A model generated the notes under the pieces. That model saw only the letters and a program-made list of their open reading frames with translations. It searched no databases and had not been told where the DNA came from. A program made the position numbers and the translations under genes. From contig OX359285.1 of the NCBI GenBank assembly GCA_947179155.2, positions 7,270,731 through 7,334,730 on the forward strand: a stretch of DNA of 64,000 bases. Direction: 5' to 3'. Positions 54,301 through 64,000 of this stretch are shown here, in pieces. Position 1 is the stretch's first letter. Each line of letters opens with the position of its first letter. This DNA comes from Hedera helix (taxonomy: Eukaryota; Streptophyta; Magnoliopsida; Apiales; Araliaceae).

Positions 54301-55547
54301 CATGATCGCTTGGTCTACCGTAGGGGATATTAGGAAACATTGACTAGGATGCATGAGTTATTATTTAGAAGTTGGTATTGTATTCAAGATTAAGTATTTC
54401 CTTTTTAAATATATCTTATATGGGTTTTGTCAAGAAAAGCATTTAATCTGAAATATCTAAGGAAAATGTTTGTTTTCCAAGGATTGAAGCTCATGTCCTT
54501 ACATGGAAGATTCATAAATTTCATTTGCTAAAGATGGTGACCGGATTATTTAAAAATTGTTTTAAAATATATAACATATATTTAAAGGTTTCACAAGATG
54601 TCCCAAGGTACACAATGGTGGCTGGAGAGAGAGCAGAGCTCCGTGGTTTAAATTTAGAAGGTCTTCGACGGCGCGGTTTCTCAGTTACTGAGGTTGGCTT
54701 CTCTCCCTCACTCTCTCTCTCTTTTTCCCACAATTATTTTTAGTTAAAAGCTGTTTACTGTGTTTCTATTTGATTGGCAAAAAGAGTTGTTCACTAGACT
54801 GTGTCATTTGGTTCATTGAGGGAGATACAATTGGTAATTTGGCATTATTGTTGAACTTTCATACCTAACTTAACCAACCAGGTTTTTCTCTTTTTCGCCC
54901 AAACTTTGGTTTTTGGGAGTTATAGTTTTACTGCATCTGGCTGGGCTTCTGAACAATGTTAGAAACAATGGGGATCCTTGATGTCTTATTATGTGTTAGG
55001 CTCTTTTGGATACTTAAGAGGATGAATATATACATTTTTGAATCTTTCATTTTTAGTGCAACATCAGTGGGTGAATTGAATGAATTTGTTCACTGTATAG
55101 CTTGTTTATCATGTTTCTTTAGCCTGCTTATCACGTTCGACATTTAAATATTATTGACCCTGAAATTTACTACTAGCCTCACAAATGGAATTGGTTTTTA
55201 ATTTGTTTATTTGTTCTAGTCTTGTAAAAGTGCCGGTATTTTGTTTATTCCTTTGGCAAGGATCTAGATGAAGAGTTTGAGAGCAGCTTATAGAAAGATA
55301 TTCATGCCAACTGATGGAAATTCTGGAGGCATTGAAAACCGTCTGGCTGAAGTGGTATTTCCATTTCCTTTTTATGTTCTTTCAATTTTGATTTGTGCAT
55401 ATAAACAAACATATATTTATATTGCAGGAGCAGCATCAAGACTTAGCTATTGTTCCTGCTGTGTGTTTCATGGTGCAATCCATTCGTGAATCTTTGAAAG
55501 AAGACCGTCGTGGAATATGCAAATTCAGATCTGGGAGCAGTTCTTGA
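51318..55547 (+). CDS. LPXA: LpxA-like UDP-N-acetylglucosamine acyltransferase, mitochondrial, 349 aa
   Basis: Ten exons join in frame: 51318-51426, 51521-51621, 52290-52414, 52535-52643, 53713-53805, 53909-54025, 54139-54222, 54588-54692, 55268-55354 and 55428-55547. Residues 1-36 are Arg/Ser/Leu-rich without acidic residues (MPSSSLVLRLLRNQQKQKPS), a typical mitochondrial presequence. From IHPAAVVHPNAILGQ onward the protein is a run of left-handed beta-helix hexapeptide repeats (VSIGPFCSVG, GCNNVIGHHAVVG, FIGNNNLIMGSSHIAHDC, NNTLLAGHVVVG, HTAGAIVVHQFCCIG), then the helical C-terminal domain (RAELRGLNLEGLRRRGF, MKSLRAAYRKIFMP, RRGICKF). This family transfers an acyl chain to UDP-GlcNAc in the first step of the lipid A-like pathway kept in plant mitochondria. 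All repeats look intact. The exon 5 acceptor is chosen to keep frame. Confidence 0.93.
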
Positions 55548-58500
55548 AAGTGTATTAAAGTATATCTCACCAGTCACCACTAATTTTATTGGAAATATTT
55601 CATTGTTCTGTTTGAAACTATGAGCATCTATGTCAGTGGTACATAGTTAGCCCAAACGGAACCTCTAGCTCGTCAATATTGAGGTCCTCACATCGTCTAA
55701 AGTATACCATATACATAGGAGTATATATTATGCGTTGACAGTTCTGCTGTTTAACTGTTTTTTCTATCTGCTTCCTTTGCAGTTCTACCCAACACCAATA
55801 TCGTTTCCAAGATTTATAGACATGCTTGATATGCCCCTTTTCTGGGAGCTTTTACTTTGTTGTGAATATAGTGTTGTAGCAGTTGTGTTGAAGAAATTAT
55901 TCATGAAGGCTGCATACAGAGAGCCCCACAATCATATAAATTGTTGAAAAAGACTTGATATTTACCTCCGGAATCCTAGAGGAAAAAGGAATATTCAGAA
56001 CCGAATATTTGGCTGACCAAGTCTTCATCTTACTCGAGGTTATTGATCTTGTTGTACATTAAGACCGTAGCAGCGAATTGATCTTTACTGAACAATCATC
56101 TTCTCTTTTATCAAGTCCTATTTACTTCCTTCACCCCCTGTTTTTTTTATTGGTCTGCAGTTTATTCCTTGTTAATTTGCTTTCATAGATATCATGTGGT
56201 ACTCTGCAGACTTATGCTAGACTATGCAAGGGTCAGACTTGTGGGTTCTGTTCTAAACTACAATGAGAAAAGGAAATAGAGGTTACCTTTTCCTTGATAG
56301 TACTATTTAGGGTTTAGCCCATCTTTCATATTTTCATGAGATACTATTTTTCAGCCAGCATATTTGAAGTAAAATGTGACCTATGCAATTACACTGGAAA
56401 GGTTGGACTATTTCAACTTGCTGTAATACTTTTTTATTTTCTTAATCAATCTTATATTAACTGCATGCAACTTGACTACCCAAGTTGTTAATCGATCCAG
56501 TTTAAGTTCATAGAAGTCATAGTTTAAGTTCATAGAAGGAATGACTTCTGATTGGGAATTGTTTACTTCAAGTAGTTTTCGGTGAACAGATTACTTGGTT
56601 TTGGTTTGTCTATTTTGTTTTTTTGGAGGACTCTTTTTATATATGACGATTAATTAATGTCAATATTAATATCGGTATATATGGATACATGAGATAGGAG
56701 GGTGTACATGTTATATTCTATCTTATTATTTAGACTATGTTTGTTTACAAAAATTATGTTTGGGATTGGATTATTTGTATTAATTTAACACTCCGGACTA
56801 TTTTTTATCATTCTTAAGTCTATTTATGAGGGATTATATAATATCATATTAAATTTGAGATTAATTTTTTTCTCATTTTAAGCTATTAAATGATTTTATG
56901 GGACTAAATAGTCCAATATGAAGGGATTAAAATTTTTCATCATAATTATCTGAAATAGTTTTAAATTTATATAAGTAATTCAGTCTTAAATATATTTTTT
57001 ATAAATAAATATAACTTTAAAATTTTACATTAATTATAATTTACATATTAGTTGATATATAAATTATTTTCCTTTATGAAGATATTACAACTTACTCATT
57101 TCATCTGCAAAGAATGTCACAATTGAATTGTATTCGTCTCTAGATGATAGCCACCCATTACTTTTCAAGGATAGATTATCGTAGAAAAAGAGTATTTTAG
57201 CTGTGGGAAAAGCTCTATCAAAAAAAGGGGAATAATTGTTGGAAATGCTTTTGACTGGGGTCTAATGTAAAAGGATAAGTCTACTCACAAAAATAAACGT
57301 TATATCAAATATTATATTTATCTATCCTATTAAAAAGTACGAAATGACATAAATTTTAATATCATATTATATTTTTTTAATAATATAAATAAATATAATA
57401 TTTAATTATTGTGTTTTATATCTGTTCACTGTAAAATAACCAACTATTTCAACTTGTACTCGGCGTGTCGGCTAAGTAGCATTTATTTTTTCCTATTATT
57501 CGACTGGGGCCTAATATGGACTATGATAAAGCCAAATCTGTCTTGATTAGGTGACCAGCTAGAGGGTTTTCTTGTTCATTAGAATTAAGCACCTAAAAAT
57601 CCTCAACTTTGATGCTTCAAAAAGCATACCTACTAACTATTTATAAGCTAGTAGCCATAACCATGAATCTTTAAGAAGCTGGCCTAAGGATATAAATTAA
57701 ATACCACTGAGATGGGACAAAAAGCAAGTTGGTGAAGAAATCCAATGAATGTGCTGTATCCCAGTCCACGTCTTCAACTGTCTGATTAAGTCTTGAGTTT
57801 GCTACTATGTGAAAGAGAATTTTACGTTTTCTCCTTGTTCAGTCAAAGAAATATTTTATTGACAATGGTATCTAATTCTAAGTCCTTGGTCCTTACATTT
57901 AGACATGAAAGATCTTTAGTGGAGTATTAGAATTGGAATTGGAATTGAAGGTGCAAGAAAGAGGTTGAATACAAGGTTACAATATTAAAAACATTTAATT
58001 TGGGAAAAATGTTGATTTTCTCGTTTATTGCAATCTATTTCAAACCAGTTGAAATACAAGACGACGTAGAGTTGAGTTAATTTTTTTTTTTATTTGTTGC
58101 TAATTTAGACTGAAATTTAAACACACACACACACACCCCCTTTCTTAGCATGCTATGGTTCGATCCCCCAATCTCATGGTTACCATGAGTTGGATAGTAT
58201 TACTCAAGCGGTAATTGAGTTGATGTTTTATATCAAATTAAGTTATTTAATCTGCTAAATAAACTCAATATTTGGTTCATAACATGAGGCCTCTCATAGA
58301 AAGCTAAACATTAGTGTAAACTGGTGGGCTAATTGACTTTTTATTAATTTTGTAGAAAGTTTCAACCTACTGTAGACCTTTCTTCAAAGTTATACTCTTC
58401 CTCCTTCCCTTCAATCTCTTCTGCTCACACTAACATCTCCAAATTAAACAAGAGAAACTAAAATTTGTATCTTATATTTCTCTTTCCTAAAGATAATATT

Positions 58501-59433
58501 AGCACCCAAATTCAATGAATACATAATAGGAGTCATAATCATTGACTGATCATTACAAAGAGATTAAATTTCCAACAACTTTGGGGGAGCTAACCAAGAA
58601 ATTGAACCATTAAAAACCAATTTTTACTAAAATACCCAATCATATATGGAACTTGAACTGAGGAGGGGCATGATTTCAGTGAATATTTTTCTTATGGGAA
58701 TGTTATTGGTTGTTCAACGTCTACTTTTCAAGTCCTCCTTTTCTATGCATATTGAGACCTCTTCTAACCTCTTCCAAGTCTCCTAACTACTCCCTTATGC
58801 AAAATGAGCTATCAAGAATTTGTGATGGATGTAATTTTTAAAAATTATGTAAAAAATATATAAACAAGAAAGTGATGTTTATTATTAAACAGTTGGACCT
58901 AGATGCCTGCTGCTTTGGTTTTTATGCTTACAGCTGGCTAATATAAACTCTTAAAACATACATATATCTTTTTCCCATTCAAAAATGAAAGTTCCATTTG
59001 ACTCGTTAAATTTTCAAAGCATATTAATATTTTCATAATAGTTAAACATACCTTAAAAATCTAATATTGAAAAAAGTTTGTCGGAAAAAAATAATTATGT
59101 CCAAACGTGTTATAAACAAAGCTTAATATGATTCAAAAAAGATCAAAAAGTCAAATGAGGACAAGGGAGTAAAGGTGGGAACACAAAGGAAGTAAAGGAG
59201 AGAACACAAGTTGGAAAAATATCCAACACAAAACAACATATATCCATCCAATCATCTATAATACTGGTGTGAGTTCATTTTTATAAAACCCCACTTGACA
59301 CTATCATCATCATCATCATCTGTATATCACCAAACATACTCATTTATTAATCAACACAACAGTGCTTTGCTTCTATTTTCTCTCTTAATCTCTTTGTGGG
59401 TGATTGTTGTATTGTGATTGTGTTCGGTTGAAA
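55548..59433. other. Intergenic region between LPXA and the MYB gene
   Basis: The first several hundred bases are probable LPXA 3' UTR or downstream transcript; a 70-codon ORF at 55735 lacks recognisable similarity. The rest is AT-rich with a (CA)n tract at 58122-58136 and no gene on either strand. The last 200 bases contain the MYB promoter. Confidence 0.6.
59281..59288 (+). promoter_or_regulatory. TATA box of MYB gene
   Basis: TTATAAAA at 59281-59288, about 150 bases before the ATG, followed by a (CAT)n leader stretch near 59303-59320. Confidence 0.5.
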
Positions 59434-60578
59434 ATGGGAAGAAAGTGCTCACACTGTGGTAACATAGGTCATAATTCAAGAACTTGCACAACTAATAGGG
59501 GAGGTACTAATATTGCTACAACCAGTAGTATTGGACTAAGGCTCTTTGGTGTGCAACTTCTTGATATATCTACTTCTTGTTCTTCTGCATCTCAAGCTCT
59601 TTCCATGAAGAAAAGTTTCAGCATGGATTGCTTAATGTCATCACCTAATTCCCCTTCTTCAACATCATCGTCTTCGCGAGTTTCTATCAATGAAATTATT
59701 TCTGATAAGAATTCGATCGGTTATCTCTCTGATGGTCTCTTCCCTCGAGCTCAGGAAAGAAAGAAAGGTATGAATTAGACTCTCTTTTTTTTCCTTTCAC
59801 TTATATCATTCTATAATGGATGCAAATGGGATTTTTTTAGAGCTCTTTGTGAAGAAAATAATAATTTTGTGGGTTGAATATTTAGGAGTCCCATGGACTG
59901 AGGAGGAACACCGGACATTTCTAGCCGGACTACAAAAACTAGGCAAGGGTGACTGGAGGGGAATCTCAAGAAACTTTGTTACTACAAGAACTCCCACCCA
60001 AGTTGCCAGTCATGCTCAAAAGTACTTTCTCCGACAGGCCAATCTTGACAAGAAAAAACGACGCTCCAGCCTTTTTGACATGCAGGTAAAATGAAAATAT
60101 TAACTTTCTGTTCAAGACGCATTTATACACATCTTTCAAAACTTTTGTAAAAAGTCGAATTAGACTCTCATTTCCCTGTGTCGTATTTTATTATTTCCCG
60201 TCTTAAAATCTCACATGGAGGTTGTCGACTAATAATTTTCCATGACAGGTTAATAATTCAAATCTGAAGCCAAGTGATTTAACTGCAGCTCAACAATATA
60301 GTAGCATAACAAGCTCAATTGATGAAGACAACAACATTCTGCCAATGATAGACCTCAATTTATCTGGACAAGAAGATATCGAAACAAGAAACCAAGAAAT
60401 CGACTACTCTCAACCAGTATCTTCCATTTCCATTTGGCCATACAAATCAGTAAATTCTCAAATGAATTCTTCAGCTACAACTCCTGATTTAGAGCTTAAA
60501 CTCGCTGTTCCGAAGCAAATCGATGAAAATAAAACATCAGCGAGTTGCCACCTAACTGGACCTATTAGTGTTATTTGA
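59434..60578 (+). CDS. Single-repeat SHAQKYF MYB transcription factor with EAR motifs, 287 aa
   Basis: Three exons, 59434-59767, 59886-60085 and 60249-60578, join in frame. The ATG at 59434 gives MGRKCSHCGNIGHNSRTC, the usual N-terminus with a CX2CX4HX4C zinc knuckle (residues 5-18). LRLFGVQL (35-42) is the conserved short repression motif. The MYB repeat starts at PWTEEEHRTFL (about 114) and ends in SHAQKYF (153-159), the class hallmark. The C-terminal exon holds two EAR-like motifs, IDLNLS (212-217) and LELKLA (259-264). The family (MYBS3, KUA1, MYBD/MYBH types) binds TATCCA/I-box-like DNA and usually represses; these members act in sugar, light and ageing responses. The nearest subgroup cannot be fixed by eye. 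Intact. Confidence 0.93.
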
Positions 60579-61334
60579 CTCAACTATATTGGTAGAGAAA
60601 TCACAAGCTTAATTTTAATCTCTAGTAAGTGCTTGTGTTATTAATTCTTCAGCAAGTACATTGTAAAGAGGAAAATTTCTTAATTTTTCTTCTCCCTGTT
60701 TTCCTCATAATTTGAATGGAACAACTATATGTTAATCATATAATTTTTTTAATGAGAACCCAAAATTTGAATTCAATAAGTTTTGGATATATGTTTGAAC
60801 TTTGAACCAATGTTGCATATTTTATCTTAATGATGTTGCTGCAGAATTTGATATACTCTATCATATTTGTCAATGGCAACAATGTCATCCTCACCGTCAC
60901 CACATTTTAATGGAAATTACTTTCAGAATCCATGCCTAACTACTTTGTGGATTGTGCAATAAAACTGGAGTAAATATTCGTCGTAACAGTGATAATATTC
61001 TTAGCTATTATTATATATCTACATATCTCGTCGTGTGAAGGGAGGAGATACACATCCCTTAAGAAGTAAATAATTTTCAATAATATTTTTATTTCAGGAA
61101 AATGGTAGATATGCATATTATTGTTAATAGCAATAGTAATACACATTATCCATCACCTTATCAGAACCAATAAAATTCCTCTGCTTGACACTTGAAATTT
61201 AGTAGCAAATGTTGCCTGAAAAATCCAGAGGAAAAGGATCCATGCAAAACATATGCGTACAAATGGCTGTATTTATTAATGTACCTGACAAGAATTGGCA
61301 TATTTTGTGACCTTACATGGACACCCTAATGGAC

Positions 61335-61340
<6 letters not shown>

Positions 61341-61389
<49 letters not shown>
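61341..61389. repeat. (AT)n microsatellite
   Basis: About 24 AT units, uninterrupted. Confidence 0.95.
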
Positions 61390-61390
<1 letters not shown>

Positions 61391-62242
61391 CTCTTCTGGA
61401 TCATAAAGCTCAACTACTCTAATTAAACATTAAACGTGTAGGTTTGCTGCACTAAATCTTTGAAAAGACAAAAAACAGCTCAAGGGATTCATGATTTCTG
61501 AAGAAATGTTACAACTTTGCTCCTTTAAATCTCTCACTCTGCTTTAGGTAGTCCTAAAACTCTATTGAATGCCGGTACGGTTTTGATGTAAATTTTTTTA
61601 AATCGGGACCGATGCAGTGCGGTGTTGGGATATGAAAGGACCAGAATGCTGCTGGTAGATACTCTCTCCTCTCTTTTTATTTGTCTTTTTAGAGAGAATT
61701 TTTTGTTCTTTTTTATTTGTTATTCGTAGATTTTAAAAAATATTAAATATTTAATTTTTTATATTAACTTTAATAATTAAATATTAATTGATTTCTCTTT
61801 CATCTTTCTAATAAATTTTAAAAGATTAATATTAAAATTTTATACTCAATTTAATTAATTAAATAAAATATTAATTATATTTCTTAATTTATAGACATAA
61901 TCTTAAGTCAATTAAAAAGAGATCCACATATCACCTCCTTTATTCTGATCTTCATACTCAATATCTTCCTATACCTGTATGAATTTTTTGTTAAAATAAA
62001 AAATCCAAGAAAAAAATTACAAGCGTCTGTGAGGAAAAAGTGCATTGAACAGACAGAGATAATGATATGTGAATAAATTTATAAACACAATAATAAAATA
62101 TAATATCAAATGCAATATCATTTATAATCAATAAAAAGTAAATTTTGACATAAAAATTTATGTTTTATCTCACTTTTTAATAATTAAAATAAATAAAATA
62201 TTTGATATATTATATTTAATTATTGTATATACACTGTTCTTC

Positions 62243-62244
<2 letters not shown>

Positions 62245-62320
<76 letters not shown>

Positions 62321-62326
62321 CACACA
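62245..62326. repeat. Compound (TA)n-(CA)n microsatellite
   Basis: About 33 TA units followed by a short (CA)n run. Confidence 0.95.
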
Positions 62327-63018
62327 ATTATGTGTGGGTAACAACTTGATTGAAAGGAAATGGTCCCCATAGAAATTGACTGTTGTCAGTAAATTGTTTT
62401 AATAATTTAAAGAAGTAATTAGGGACCATTGAACTACCTACCATGAAGTCATACTCATTTTTTAATGGGATTTAAATTATTATTAAATTATAAATAATTT
62501 AACAATAAATATTTTTGATTAATATTTTTTAGATTTTTTTTTGAATCATATATATAAAAAATATATATTATATTTTAATGACAATATAATAATTAATAAT
62601 ATATATACACTATATTCACTCATAATAGACTTTTTTAATCACAGTTATTTATAATTAATTAATTAATTTAAAAAATAATTTAAATTATATTATTATTTAG
62701 TTTTATAATATTATAGAAAAAGATACATATATAGAGCGGATATAAGTCGTATAAAGTTAAAATTTGATTGAGAAAATTATAAATTTTTAATTTGACCCCG
62801 TACAGTAAAAAAATTATAAAATTTGAATGGAATCAATTTATATATTATACTTAAAATTTTTAAAATTTATTCTACATTATGAACCAATTATTTTTTTAGT
62901 AAGATCAATTCACTCACTCGATTATTTGTAGCTTCGCCCCTACCTACCATCTATCAGCCATGCATGCATATGTATCTTATATAATGGAGTAACTAAAGAA
63001 TTTTTCTCTAGCGATCGG

Positions 63019-63078
63019 TTTTTGGCGTCGGTGGGGTTCAATTTGGGATTTTTGGCATCGGTGGGGTTCAATTTGGGA
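63019..63078. repeat. 30-bp tandem duplication
   Basis: TTTTTGGCGTCGGTGGGG and TTTTTGGCATCGGTGGGG start two consecutive 30-base units, each continuing into TTCAATTTGGGAT. Confidence 0.85.
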
Positions 63079-63834
63079 TCGATAGAATTGACAACTAATA
63101 CAAAAAGAGTTTTATATTATTAAGAACGATCGATCGCCATTCTCTATCGTCCCATAATTTTTGAACTATAAATATTAAGGGAGCCTATTATTTTTATATT
63201 TTCCTCAAGCGTCAGAAAACATAATGGAGTAGCTTTTTAACTGTTTTTACGTACTTTTTAAGGTTAACGAGGTTATAATTCCAAAAGGGTACGCCTTTTA
63301 ACGGCTTATGAGTTGTTCTTTTTGACCAACGCTTCTTTAAAAGAACATTAAGAAAGCTAAAATACTAATGGAATGGACCGCTTACTTGGACAGAATCGTT
63401 TTAAAAGAAAATAGAATGATAGTTAAAATTGAAATTAGGTTATAAAGAATCAGAATTAAATATTTTATTTATAAGTTTGATATATTATTTTAAAATTATA
63501 TCAAAATAAAATAAAATAAAATATAATAATTAAAATATCCCTAATTAACAAACAAACTAACTAACTAACTATATATATATAAGTATAGCACATGTTAATA
63601 ATATAATACTATATTAATATATAATATAATAATATTATATATTATACTATTATTATCATATAATATAATGTATGCTAATACATATAATATTATATGTTAT
63701 ATTAGATATTTTATATATTTATGTATATAATTATATTATATAAAATAAAATAAATATAATACATATCTTTTAACATGTATTATGCTATAAAACAAATGTA
63801 ATACATGATAAAAAAAATATAATATATTACATAT

Positions 63835-63880
<46 letters not shown>

Positions 63881-64000
63881 CACATATTATTCTATTATAA
63901 TATAATATAAATATAATACATATTAAAAATATCATATTATATATATATTAAATATAAATTCTTATATGTTATACTATTAAATATAAAATATATTCTATTA

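Larger units (their letters stand above)
60579..64000. other. AT-rich intergenic DNA downstream of MYB, no gene seen
   Basis: Contains (AT)n at 61341-61389, (TA)n plus (CA)n at 62245-62326, (AT)n at about 63838-63876 and a 30-bp duplication at 63019-63078. The final 500 bases are almost pure A/T. Short ORFs here come from microsatellites. Confidence 0.7.

Noticed and set aside
55735..55947. Possible extra LPXA exon or small protein
   Set aside because: LPXA is complete at 55547; this lies in the 3' region and shows no LpxA features.
62170..62370. Minus-strand ORF with Ile-Tyr repeats
   Set aside because: Translation of the (TA)n-(CA)n microsatellite.

Overview
The window is nuclear DNA of a flowering plant, most likely a eudicot. 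It is AT-rich, has GT-AG introns, nested LTR retrotransposons and MITEs, and carries single-copy plant genes (NDR/NDL protein, USP-kinase, LpxA-type acyltransferase, SHAQKYF-type MYB). I cannot name the species from sequence alone. All confident host genes are on the + strand.

Left third (1 to about 19,100) is a stack of nested transposons. A decayed Ty1/copia element (about 556-17,520, 5' part missing) is the host. It is split by an intact-looking 10.1-kb Tekay/Del-like Ty3/gypsy element (1744-11858; 2929-bp LTRs, 5-bp TSD AGGTC) and by a 2.07-kb solo LTR resembling Tat/Ogre LTRs (14640-16707; TSD ATAAC). A probable minus-strand LTR fragment abuts the left side (1-555). Beyond the copia 3' LTR lies a broken nucleoredoxin-like gene piece, itself split by a small hAT-like element. 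The gypsy element is the most unusual item: a 206-codon ORF with no recognisable Gag domain and no zinc knuckle sits where gag belongs, and the protease motif reads N-T-G instead of D-T/S-G, although the LTRs are almost identical.

Middle (19,100-39,100): repeat-rich intergenic DNA with two 25-nt poly-C runs and tandem or inverted repeats. It holds an orphan minus-strand exon candidate (22456-22659), an uncharacterised five-exon gene (24577-27817) and an 11-exon NDL (N-MYC downregulated-like) gene (29446-34334). A 1.4-kb Mutator-type element (35059-36454) has about 85-bp TIRs, a perfect 9-bp TSD and an internal 66-bp minisatellite.

Right (39,100-64,000): a nine-exon USP-domain kinase gene (39142-44772) whose last exon and 3' flank are tandemly duplicated (44689-46790 and 46791 to about 50,564). 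The two copies later received different transposons (a 554-bp 9-bp-TSD element in copy 1; a 2.4-kb hAT-like element in copy 2), and each copy supplies the empty site for the other. Next come a ten-exon mitochondrial LpxA-like gene (51318-55547) and a three-exon MYB repressor-like gene (59434-60578). The last 3.4 kb is AT-rich with microsatellites.

The host genes have unrelated jobs (G-protein/auxin signalling, kinase, lipid A-like pathway, transcription) and show no operon-like or cluster logic. Exon borders were placed by hand from splice sites, reading-frame continuity and recalled family similarity; no search was run.
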